From assembly GCA_003646875.1 (NCBI GenBank), contig QMLT01000155.1:1-5166 (forward strand): a DNA stretch of 5,166 nucleotides, given 5' to 3'. Each line of letters begins with the position of its first letter. Position 1 is the first letter of the stretch. The notes under the pieces were generated by a model that saw only the letters and a list, made by a program, of their open reading frames with translations, was not told the DNA's origin and ran no database searches. Shown piece by piece: positions 1 to 5,166 of this stretch. The stretch comes from Deltaproteobacteria bacterium (GTDB lineage: Bacteria > Desulfobacterota > DSM-4660 > Desulfatiglandales > B25-G16). Both the position numbers and the translations under genes were made by a program.

Positions 1-1
1 A

Positions 2-968
2 GAAAAGCCTCTTGAACTAAAAGAGGTTCGCACTCCTCATCCAGGAGCACATGAGATAAGAATAAAAAATGTTGCCTGCGGCGTTTGCCGAACAGATATT
101 CATAGCTGAAGGCGACTTACCGCTGAAAAAGTCACCGCTGATTTTAGGACATGAGATAGTGGGCGTAGTAGATAAAATAGGAGAAAGGGTAAGCAATTTT
201 AAAAGTGGAGATAGAGCAGGCATTGCCTGGCTCAACAGCACCTGTGGAAGATGTAAATTTTGTTTATCAGGTAGAGAAAATTTATGTTCCCAGGCTCATT
301 TTACGGGCTGGGACGCAGATGGCGGTTTTGCTGAATATAGTGTTATCGATGCTGATTTTGCCTTTCATCTTGGCGAGAAAAAGTCTTTTGTGGAAATAGC
401 GCCGTTAATGTGCCCCGGAATTGCCGGCTATCGCGCGTTTCGTCTAACAGGGTTGCAGTCAGGGGATAGGTTGGGGCTTTATGGTTTTGGTCCCACTGCC
501 ACATATGTACTGCAGGTGGCCAAGCATAAAAATATTGCGGTTTACGTAATTACCCGCAGTGAAAAAAACAGGTCCGCAGCAAAACAGCTCGGCGCTTACT
601 GGGTTGGCGGGTATGACGACAAAATTCCGGACAGGTTGGATGGGGGCATAATCTTTCCGCCCGCTGGAAATTTAGTTTCCCATGCTTTATCACAATTGGA
701 AAGTGGCGGCAGGCTAGTATTGGGTCCGGTAACGATGACTCCAATTGAAATAAATGACTATAACCTTATCTGGCAGGAACGTTCTGTTATTAGTTTAGCC
801 CATATTACAAAAGAAGATGGCGTTGAGTTTTTAGACATCGCTAACCAGGCAAATCTTAAAGCTCCAATTGAGGTTTTTCCCTTTGATGAGCTTCCAGAGG
901 TGTTGATTCGAGTTAAGCAGGGGAAAGTTAAGGGAAATGCCGTGATACAAATTGCAGAAGAGATATAG
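2..968 (+). CDS. Zinc-dependent alcohol dehydrogenase, 5'-partial and frameshifted
   Basis: Medium-chain, zinc-dependent alcohol dehydrogenase, expected to oxidise alcohols or reduce aldehydes in the cytoplasm with NAD(P). It most resembles the subfamily I recall as TIGR02822. Frame 2 (bases 2-103) encodes the N-terminal GroES-like part, ending CGVCRTDIH; the second Cys (86-88) is the expected catalytic zinc ligand. Bases 102-968, in another frame, continue with AEGDLP, GHE (His 150-152, Glu 153-155), a four-Cys structural zinc site (243, 252, 261, 285; spacing C-x2-C-x2-C-x7-C), the third catalytic ligand Cys 411-413, and a Rossmann motif GLYGFGPTA near 474-500. Joining the frames gives about 322 residues and lacks only roughly ten N-terminal residues lying left of the window. 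The ATG at 69 is not a credible start, because it would translate the zinc-ligand region out of frame. Substrate is unknown. The family call is firm; whether a full-length protein is made is uncertain. Confidence 0.88.
98..110 (+). other. Frameshift site inside the alcohol dehydrogenase
   Basis: Frame 2 reads D-I-H-S and then stops at TGA 107-109. The frame starting at 102 reads I-A-E-G-D-L-P, the normal continuation in this family. Restoring D-I-H-I-A-E-G-D needs two extra bases around 103-104, so the simplest event is a 2-base deletion in a CAT(AT)AGC context. I see no slippery heptamer that would suggest programmed frameshifting. Confidence 0.8.
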
Positions 969-972
969 GGTA

Positions 973-1023
973 GGCGTTCACGGTTAAATCCCGATTTTAT
1001 TAGGGGGTCCGTAAAAGCACGCC
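973..1023 (+). promoter_or_regulatory. Foldable inverted repeat upstream of the editing-domain gene
   Basis: Nested complementary segments fill the gap between the dehydrogenase and the next gene. The outer stem is GGCGT (973-977) with ACGCC (1019-1023). The inner stem is ACGG (980-983) with CCGT (1009-1012), extended by ATCCC (988-992) pairing GGGGT (1004-1008) with one G-U pair, leaving a 4-base bulge and an 11-base loop. No T-run follows, so it is not a standard intrinsic terminator. It ends three bases before the SD of the next gene, so it could be a leader structure, an RNA processing site or a small repeat-family member. Its function is unknown. Confidence 0.5.
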
Positions 1024-1026
1024 AAT

Positions 1027-1032
1027 AGGAGA
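1027..1032 (+). promoter_or_regulatory. Ribosome binding site supporting a GTG start
   Basis: AGGAGA lies six bases before the GTG at 1039. This fixes the start of the editing-domain protein, which has no ATG at the expected position. Confidence 0.75.
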
Positions 1033-1038
1033 TATAAA

Positions 1039-1449
1039 GTGAAATTACTCATGATCTACGCGGATAAATTTGCCTATAAAACGAGCGTAAAGAATCTCGA
1101 ATCAGCGTCTGATATTGATGAAGAAAAAGTCGTTGAAGATGTGCTGGCGGGATTCATACACATAGAGCCAAAGGATGAAGAAAATCTTTCTGCGATTGAA
1201 ACAAAGCTTATCAAGAATTTGAAATGGGCGGCCAGGAAGAATGAAACAAATACGGTCGTTTTGCACTCTTTTGCCCATCTGGCAGAAGGTAAAGCGGACC
1301 CGGAGGTCACCAAACGACTTCTAAATAATGCCGAATCTCGTCTTAGAAATGCCGGATATGTAACACACCAAACACCTTTTGGCTATTTCCTCGATCTCGA
1401 CATCAAGGCGCCCGGACATTCATTTACAAGGTTATTCAAAGAAATTTAA
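1039..1449 (+). CDS. Free-standing threonyl-tRNA synthetase editing domain protein
   Basis: The 136 residues correspond to the archaeal-type ThrRS editing domain (PF08915, a fold related to D-aminoacyl-tRNA deacylase) with no catalytic or anticodon-binding domains. Such domains hydrolyse seryl-tRNA(Thr) in trans. Visible matches are the N-terminal strand MKLLMIYAD, SFAHLAEGKA with His80, and PFGYF (113-117) followed by a Gly-His pair (126-127), which align along the whole length with the archaeal domain as I remember it. Aligned from memory to the Pyrococcus abyssi enzyme, His83 is kept as His80, but catalytic Lys121 becomes Leu118, Tyr120 becomes Phe117 and Glu134 becomes Arg131. Serine editing may therefore be lost or changed. 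The GTG start is set by a good SD. It opens the compact run and ends 10 bases before the SIR2 gene. The fold call is strong; the activity is uncertain. Confidence 0.87.
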   Translation: MKLLMIYADKFAYKTSVKNLESASDIDEEKVVEDVLAGFIHIEPKDEENLSAIETKLIKNLKWAARKNETNTVVLHSFAHLAEGKADPEVTKRLLNNAESRLRNAGYVTHQTPFGYFLDLDIKAPGHSFTRLFKEI

Positions 1450-1459
1450 CGAGGCGCTC

Positions 1460-2197
1460 ATGTACAAACTGGCGGCAAGAACAATTAGAAATGCAAACCG
1501 AGTTTGCGTTTTTACCGGAGCTGGTATCTCAGTAGAAAGTGGGATTCCGCCTTTCCGCGGGAAGGATGGGCTCTGGAGCAAATATGACCCAACATTTCTT
1601 GATATAACCTATTTTCACCAAAGGCCAAAAGAGTCATGGATGTTAATCAAAGAGATCTTTTATGATTTTTTTGGTCAGGCTAAGCCAAATGGGGCACACT
1701 ATGCCCTTGCTACCCTGGAACAGAATGGAGTGATACAGGCTACCATAACTCAAAATATAGACAATCTTCACTATGAAGCCGGGAGCAAAACTGTTTATGA
1801 ATTCCACGGAACTTCACAGTATCTTGTATGTGAGAAATGTAGAAAAAGATACCATGTATCAGAGATAAATTTAGATAACTTGCCTCCTCTGTGCAAGAGC
1901 TGTGGACATGTTTTGAAACCTGATTTTGTCTTCTTTGGCGAACCAATTCCCGTGCAGACTAATAGGTTGTCATTTCATGAAGCGGAAGTAGCTGATGTCT
2001 TTATCCTGATTGGCACCACTGGAGAAATTATGCCGGCTTCGATGATACCTCATGTTGCCAAAAGGAATGGCGCTACCATTATTGAAGTGAATCCAAAGGA
2101 ATCGAACTACACTAAGAACATAGCGGATATTTTCATTCAGGCAAAGGCCACCGAGGCAGTGCCACGATTAGCTCAGGAATTGGGGCTGTATAACTGA
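1460..2197 (+). CDS. SIR2-family NAD-dependent protein deacylase (sirtuin)
   Basis: Cytoplasmic NAD-dependent deacylase that removes acetyl or other acyl groups from protein lysines, giving nicotinamide and O-acyl-ADP-ribose. From ATG 1460 it has 245 residues, normal for a bacterial sirtuin. All hallmarks are present: GAGIS (20-24), SGIPPFRG (27-34), TQNIDNLH (97-104), catalytic His116 in EFHG, zinc ligands Cys124, Cys127, Cys145 and Cys148, KPDFVFFGE (153-161), and a GTTGEIMPAS segment where the NAD-contacting GTS loop belongs. The Tyr-x-x-Arg pair of SIRT5-like desuccinylases is not visible, so a deacetylase of the general bacterial type is more likely. The frame is open from 1379, but ATG 1460 is preferred: GAGG precedes it by five bases, it avoids a long overlap with the previous gene, and it begins where sirtuin homology begins. 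It ends 12 bases before the next start. Protein targets are unknown. Confidence 0.95.
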   Translation: MYKLAARTIRNANRVCVFTGAGISVESGIPPFRGKDGLWSKYDPTFLDITYFHQRPKESWMLIKEIFYDFFGQAKPNGAHYALATLEQNGVIQATITQNIDNLHYEAGSKTVYEFHGTSQYLVCEKCRKRYHVSEINLDNLPPLCKSCGHVLKPDFVFFGEPIPVQTNRLSFHEAEVADVFILIGTTGEIMPASMIPHVAKRNGATIIEVNPKESNYTKNIADIFIQAKATEAVPRLAQELGLYN

Positions 2198-2201
2198 AAG
2201 G
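2196..2201 (+). promoter_or_regulatory. Ribosome binding site choosing ATG 2210
   Basis: GAAAGG overlaps the sirtuin stop codon and sits eight bases before ATG 2210. An in-frame GTG at 2201 overlaps this SD itself, which argues against that start. Confidence 0.6.
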
Positions 2202-2209
2202 TGTCTTCC

Positions 2210-2713
2210 ATGGGTCGTATGATGGTTTGGGTATTAATGCTTTTGGGTGGTGGCGTTACAAGTTTGTGGATAGATTGGCGCTGGTTCAGGGCCTGGCTTT
2301 TGAATCCTATTTTCCATTTGCTATCGTTGCCTATTGGTGTTTATGGATTCCGACTTGTCATGCGAGCAAGCCGAAATACGGGTCGATGGTTAGCTCGAAA
2401 TGGAAGAGAAGGCAATATTCCTCGTTTTGAAACAAATAAACTAGTGACGACGGGATATTACGAATGTATGAGACATCCAATGCATTTGGGCTTGTTATTA
2501 TTTCCAGTGTCATTCGCATTAATACTTGGGTCATTATCTTTTATCTTTATCGTTGCTCCGTTAGAAATTCTATTTATCATTGCAATGATAAAAGTCGTTG
2601 AAGAACCCGGAGCCATTCGCAAGTTTGGTGATCAATATCGGAGCTATCAAAAACAGGTCCCGATGTTTTCGGTACGGCTCTCATGCCTTAAACAACTGTT
2701 TGGGAGATCATAA
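2210..2713 (+). CDS. Isoprenylcysteine carboxyl methyltransferase-like membrane protein
   Basis: Integral membrane protein of 167 residues in the ICMT/phospholipid-methyltransferase superfamily, whose members use SAM to methylate small or lipid-like substrates at the membrane. Hydrophobic segments lie at about 4-21, 30-51 and 93-130, the last long enough for a helical hairpin. The signature is LVTTGYYECMRHPMHLG (78-94), with the Arg-His-Pro that helps bind SAM, followed by a Glu-Glu pair (131-132) and FGDQYRSYQKQVP (139-151), the usual C-terminal motif. Bacterial members rarely have a known substrate, and prenylated-protein methylation should not be assumed. Its stop overlaps the start of the next gene in TAATG, implying translational coupling with the first NifX-like protein. 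Confidence 0.87.
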   Translation: MGRMMVWVLMLLGGGVTSLWIDWRWFRAWLLNPIFHLLSLPIGVYGFRLVMRASRNTGRWLARNGREGNIPRFETNKLVTTGYYECMRHPMHLGLLLFPVSFALILGSLSFIFIVAPLEILFIIAMIKVVEEPGAIRKFGDQYRSYQKQVPMFSVRLSCLKQLFGRS

Positions 2714-3108
2714 TGGAGTTGTTAATCGCATTTGCTACGGATGATGGTAAAAATTTCAATGATGATCACTTTGGCATGGCAAAATACTACCATATTTACA
2801 GATTTTGCGATGACGGTGAAGAATTTGTAGAACGGAGAGAGAACGTCGAATTTCAAGAGGATGAGTCCAAAAAACATGGTGATCCCGCAAAGGCTCGGGC
2901 CACGGCTACTGTTTTAAGCGGTATAGATGTTCTTGTGAGTAAAAAATTTGGCCCTAATATCACTCGGATGGTAAATAAATTTGTTTGCGTGGTAGTAAGG
3001 ACGAATCTTATTACCGATGCAATCAAAATAGTCAAAAACCATATTCACGAAGTGATTGAGGAGAAGAACAAGACAAAGGACCGAAGGCATCTTGTTTTTA
3101 AACAATAG
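2713..3108 (+). CDS. NifX/NifB-family iron-molybdenum cluster-binding-type protein
   Basis: Small soluble protein of 131 residues matching the dinitrogenase iron-molybdenum cofactor domain (PF02579, seen in NifX, NafY and the NifB C-terminus). The N-terminal strand LLIAFATDDGK (3-13) is followed by DDHFGMAKYYHIYRF (17-31), the HFG.A..Y.IY signature. GIDVLVSKKFGPNITRM (70-86) matches the second conserved block. A charged tail from about residue 115 is probably outside the domain. No nitrogenase genes are in view, so a nitrogen-fixation role is not implied; many anaerobes carry such proteins with unknown metal-cluster or redox roles. SD GGGAG (2702-2706) lies six bases before the ATG, which overlaps the previous stop by one base. 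The family is secure and the role unknown. Confidence 0.88.
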   Translation: MELLIAFATDDGKNFNDDHFGMAKYYHIYRFCDDGEEFVERRENVEFQEDESKKHGDPAKARATATVLSGIDVLVSKKFGPNITRMVNKFVCVVVRTNLITDAIKIVKNHIHEVIEEKNKTKDRRHLVFKQ

Positions 3109-3142
3109 CTCCCGCAGGAAGAAAAAGACAAAAACCTTTGAG

Positions 3143-3149
3143 CGGAAGG
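3143..3149 (+). promoter_or_regulatory. Ribosome binding site pointing to an ACG start
   Basis: CGGAAGG is followed after seven bases by ACG at 3157. This is normal SD-to-start spacing, and no ATG, GTG or TTG occurs in this frame until ATG 3223. Confidence 0.55.
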
Positions 3150-3156
3150 CAAATAT

Positions 3157-3501
3157 ACGGATAAAACTACACATATACGAATTGCCATTCCAACTAACGA
3201 TGAAGTCAATATTTTCCCAAAGATGTTGGGCATGGCAGACGAGATGCTTATATATGAACTTAAAAAGGGGCACATGCGGCTTGTTGAAAAAAGAAATAAC
3301 CCCTATGCCAAAACACAGCAGCATCTAAAAACCCTCGATGTGTATGATCTGTTGCATGATTGTGCGATTATCATTTCTGCTCATATAGGTAAGAAAGGAA
3401 TTCAACGGCTTGAAGAAAGAGGTGTAAAACTCATATATAAAAAAGGGAATATCCTAAAGGCATTGCAAGGCGCTATAAAGGAATTAAAACCATACACCTA
3501 A
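3157..3501 (+). CDS. Second NifX/NifB-family protein, probable ACG start
   Basis: Second, divergent member of the same family, 114 residues if started at ACG 3157. The frame reads HIRIAIPTNDEVNIFPKMLG, then MADEMLIYEL, which is the family's first strand and the counterpart of the HFG.A..Y.IY block. Later DCAIIISAHIGKKGIQRLEE and RGVKLIYKKGN match the second conserved block. The first normal start, ATG 3223, would remove the whole first strand and leave only 92 residues. A strong SD stands seven bases before ACG 3157, so either ACG is used, or the original ATG carries a T-to-C change or base-call error. ATA 3175 is a weaker alternative. The histidine of the usual HFG motif is not visible, so cluster binding may differ from the upstream copy. 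The two genes look like a tandem paralogous pair. It closes the plus-strand run. Confidence 0.78.
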   Translation, partial: TDKTTHIRIAIPTNDEVNIFPKMLGMADEMLIYELKKGHMRLVEKRNNPYAKTQQHLKTLDVYDLLHDCAIIISAHIGKKGIQRLEERGVKLIYKKGNILKALQGAIKELKPYT

Positions 3502-3508
3502 AATTTTA

Positions 3509-4159
3509 TCATGCCTTCCTTGCTGCCAGCAGCCGAACATATGATTTGAGATATAAAGTTTCTATGAAATTGTTAAACCCAGATTTTTTCAATATCTTTT
3601 TCCAGTCCCGCTCTATAAAGTCAAAGGCATAAGGACATTCAATAGTGACAAAGGGAATACGATAATAAAATGGCATATCCATTAATACAAATTCGTTGAA
3701 GTCCAATATCCAAAAGGTCCCACCGGGTTTTAAATTTTCATAGGCATTATTAATAATTGTTTTCCTGACCTCATGAGGGAACCCATGAAGGACAAAACTG
3801 ATAAAGACCTTATCAAATTTATCTTCAAGTGAAAAAGGCAGGTCAATGCGCTGATTCTTGAATGCAACATTTTTAAAATTCCTTGCTTTTTTCTTAAATT
3901 GTTTGCCCATTCCTTCAGAAACATCAAGGCCTAAAATGAATCCTTTTTCACTTAAGTAATTTCTCATTAGGCAGGCATTTCTACCGGTGCCGCATCCGAG
4001 ATCCAAAATATAATCCTCATCACTTATTTCAAGTTTCGATATAGCATTACCGATAAATTTAGCATAAAAACCAACCGACATAATATTCATTATCGTATCA
4101 TAATGTTTTGCCGTAAAGCCCTGTATCTCAACCTTTGATTCCGGCTACAATTTATCCAT
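3509..4159 (-). CDS. Class I SAM-dependent methyltransferase with early in-frame TAG
   Basis: Soluble Rossmann-fold methyltransferase that transfers a methyl group from SAM; the substrate is unknown. Counting from ATG 4159-4157 (216 codons), motif I is ILDLGCGTGRN with Asp53, the acidic residue expected to contact the SAM ribose is in GLDVSEGM (Asp79), and later come FDKVFISFVLHGFP and LKPGGTFWILDFNEF. The natural start has SD GGAAG six bases upstream, but codon 5 (4147-4145) is TAG. Residues after it, through ESKVEIQGFTAKHYD, look like the normal N-terminus of such enzymes, so the reading frame seems to have been continuous once. The alternative start ATG 4090 gives 193 residues, lacks an obvious SD and loses the N-terminal helix region. 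It ends 7 bases from the convergent NifX-like gene. The family call is firm; the status is either broken, miscalled at one base, or read through. Confidence 0.86.
4145..4147 (-). other. In-frame amber codon at codon 5 of the methyltransferase
   Basis: Minus-strand codons read ATG GAT AAA TTG TAG, then continue open into the methyltransferase. A single substitution from AAG or CAG would create the TAG. Confidence 0.75.
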
Positions 4160-4165
4160 TATAGA

Positions 4166-4170
4166 CTTCC
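4166..4170 (-). promoter_or_regulatory. Ribosome binding site of the methyltransferase
   Basis: GGAAG on the minus strand precedes ATG 4159 by six bases (TCTATA). ATG 4090 has no comparable site, so this SD marks the ancestral start. Confidence 0.6.
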
Positions 4171-4259
4171 TATTTCCATATCCCACTTGAGAACCCAGAT
4201 GTTTTGAACTGTCAGAGCAAAATTATTTCTCACTATAACTTATTCTGAAAGTTGATGTA

Positions 4260-4301
4260 TTCTATCTTACATCTTACAATCTTCAACTTTCAATTTACAA
4301 T
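4260..4301 (-). repeat. Degenerate 7-base tandem repeat over the SAM hydrolase stop
   Basis: Read on the minus strand, six consecutive heptads are ATTGTAA, ATTGAAA, GTTGAAG, ATTGTAA, GATGTAA and GATAGAA. The first and fourth are identical and the others differ from them at two to three positions. The first heptad supplies the last Leu codon's final two bases-plus and the TAA stop (4297-4295) of the SAM hydroxide adenosyltransferase. Tandem heptads between genes occur in several bacterial groups; no function is evident here. The rest of the intergenic stretch, down to 4171, shows no convincing promoter or terminator. Confidence 0.6.
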
Positions 4302-5113
4302 TCGATATTCGCATAATGTCGCCTGACAATTACCCTGGTGCCTATCTTGCATTTTTCACAGAGATCCTTCTCTGCACTACCCATATTAACGGCTATCTCT
4401 AAGGCGTCAGAGCTCCCTATAAGCGCTAAAGGCTGACCTTCTGGAACATCACTATAAGTGGGGCTGATTTTTGTTAAAGTTAGACTGCCAACCTTAATTA
4501 TTAAGCCCTTCGACATCGGAAATTGGCTTAGGTGCTCCCAGGTAATATTAGTGATGAGATTTCCAAAGTGATCCACTCGTATAATCTCACCAACAAGATC
4601 GCTATTATTTTTGTGAGGATGAGGGGAGGCGATGTGAATTGGATTAACAATTTTTTCACCCATAAGAAAGGGATTAACCCCAAGGGATAGATGAGCACCA
4701 ACAGGAGCGAAGACATCTCGTCCGTGAAAGGTGGAGCTTATATTAGGCATCCAGTATTTTGTTTCCTTGAGATGGATAACGTCTGGATGACGTTGTGACT
4801 CAATTATGGTTGAGAATAGGCCGTTATCAGGGCCTATAAAAAAATAGTTATCAACAAGCACGGCTATGGGCCTTCTTTTGCCTCCGACTCCTGGGTCAAC
4901 AACACCTATATGAACCGTGCCTGAAGGGAAGTATTTATAAGACTCCTTTATTATCAAACCCCCCTCTTGAATTGAACCGGCAGGGATTTGATGGGTTATG
5001 TCTATAATCTTTGCATCCGGATTGATGGAGAGGATAACCCCTTTCATCATAGCTACATAAGGGTCGCTTTCGCCGAAGTCGGTAGTTAAGGTGATAATTC
5101 CCGATGGTTTCAA
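4295..5113 (-). CDS. SAM hydroxide adenosyltransferase (DUF62 SAM hydrolase)
   Basis: Cytoplasmic enzyme expected to attack SAM with hydroxide, giving adenosine and L-methionine (PF01887 family, related to fluorinase and chlorinase). Its 272 residues are a normal length. Conserved blocks are ITLTTDFGESDPYVAMMKG (7-25), VVDPGVGGKRRP (71-82), GPDNGL (94-99), STFHGRDVFAP (127-137), DHFGNLITNI in the C-terminal domain and LIGSSDALEIAVNMGSA near the end. The Asp-Arg-His set used by the hydrolases is present as Asp73, Arg80 and His130. I see no extra loop of the kind reported for fluorinase, so a hydrolase is much more likely than a halogenase. The start is TTG 5113-5111, with only a weak GAGA seven bases upstream. 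The frame stays open to the window edge, but no ATG or conserved residues appear there. It may lower SAM or recycle methionine; the adjacent gene on the same strand also uses SAM. Confidence 0.95.
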   Translation of the reverse strand: MKPSGIITLTTDFGESDPYVAMMKGVILSINPDAKIIDITHQIPAGSIQEGGLIIKESYKYFPSGTVHIGVVDPGVGGKRRPIAVLVDNYFFIGPDNGLFSTIIESQRHPDVIHLKETKYWMPNISSTFHGRDVFAPVGAHLSLGVNPFLMGEKIVNPIHIASPHPHKNNSDLVGEIIRVDHFGNLITNITWEHLSQFPMSKGLIIKVGSLTLTKISPTYSDVPEGQPLALIGSSDALEIAVNMGSAEKDLCEKCKIGTRVIVRRHYANIEL

Positions 5114-5146
5114 TTGAAATTCTCGACAAGCATTGGTAAAATTTTT

Positions 5147-5159
5147 CCGGCCGGGCCGG
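5147..5159. repeat. GC-rich 13-base palindrome near the right edge
   Basis: CCGGCC-G-GGCCGG is a perfect inverted repeat with one central base, flanked by A and T tracts (TTTTT before it, TTAAAA after it). The single-base centre makes a tight RNA hairpin unlikely unless inner pairs open. It could belong to a terminator, a protein-binding site or a repeat. It lies upstream of the SAM hydrolase start and is partly framed by the window edge, so its context cannot be judged. Confidence 0.4.
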
Positions 5160-5166
5160 TTAAAAC

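Noticed and set aside
69..109. ATG 69 as the true start of the alcohol dehydrogenase
   Set aside because: It translates the zinc-ligand CGVC region out of frame, has no SD, and the correct N-terminus is visible in frame 2.
973..1023. Intrinsic terminator after the alcohol dehydrogenase
   Set aside because: The 3' arm is followed by AATAGGAGATATAAA, with no T-run.
1379..1459. Longer start for the sirtuin
   Set aside because: It would overlap the editing-domain gene by 71 bases; the added residues do not look like sirtuin, and ATG 1460 has an SD.
2914..3324. Minus-strand open frame of 136 codons
   Set aside because: It lies opposite the two NifX-like genes, whose frames carry clear conserved blocks.
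3056..3328. Plus-strand open frame across the gap between the NifX-like genes
   Set aside because: It overlaps both real genes in another frame, shows no family motifs and has an unnatural composition.
4295..5113. Fluorinase or chlorinase
   Set aside because: The Asp-Arg-His hydrolase set is present and no fluorinase-type loop is visible; length fits the hydrolase.
5114..5166. Upstream extension of the SAM hydrolase, or start at ATG 5133-5131
   Set aside because: The extended frame has no start codon or conserved residues, and the ATG lies in another frame that stops after seven codons.
1..5166. CRISPR arrays, tRNA or rRNA genes, insertion sequences, SAM riboswitch
   Set aside because: No spaced direct repeats, cloverleaf, transposase motif, terminal repeats or riboswitch core could be found by eye on either strand.

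Overview
The window comes from an AT-leaning prokaryote, most likely a bacterium. Genes are tightly packed, Shine-Dalgarno (SD) sequences are clear, and ATG, GTG and TTG starts are all used. Several families are common in anaerobes, and some are shared with archaea: a free-standing threonyl-tRNA synthetase editing domain, NifX/NifB-type cluster-binding proteins and a DUF62 SAM hydrolase. The sequence does not fix a phylum; an uncultured anaerobe is my inference.

Plus strand, 1-3501. A zinc-dependent alcohol dehydrogenase enters from the left edge (2-968). A 70-base gap holding a foldable inverted repeat follows. Then comes a compact gene run: threonyl-tRNA editing-domain protein (1039-1449), SIR2 deacylase (1460-2197), isoprenylcysteine-methyltransferase-like membrane protein (2210-2713), and two NifX-like proteins (2713-3108 and 3157-3501). 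Spacings are 10 bases, 12 bases, a one-base overlap and 48 bases, so the five genes are probably co-transcribed.

Minus strand, 3509-5113. A class I SAM-dependent methyltransferase (3509-4159) meets the plus-strand run tail to tail, only 7 bases away. Upstream of it, across about 135 bases, is a SAM hydroxide adenosyltransferase (4295-5113). Its stop codon lies inside a run of degenerate 7-base tandem repeats. The right edge holds a GC-rich palindrome.

The main surprise is that three of seven genes have a lesion or irregularity at or near their 5' ends. The dehydrogenase is frameshifted just after its first zinc-ligand motif. The second NifX-like gene has a good SD but apparently an ACG start. 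The methyltransferase has a good SD and ATG, then an in-frame TAG at codon 5. The bodies of all three genes look intact. Sequencing error, recent decay and unusual decoding all remain possible.

Functionally, the plus-strand run joins an aminoacyl-tRNA proofreading domain, an NAD-dependent deacylase, a membrane methyltransferase and two metal-cluster-binding-type proteins. I know of no named system with this composition, and a shared pathway is only a hypothesis.
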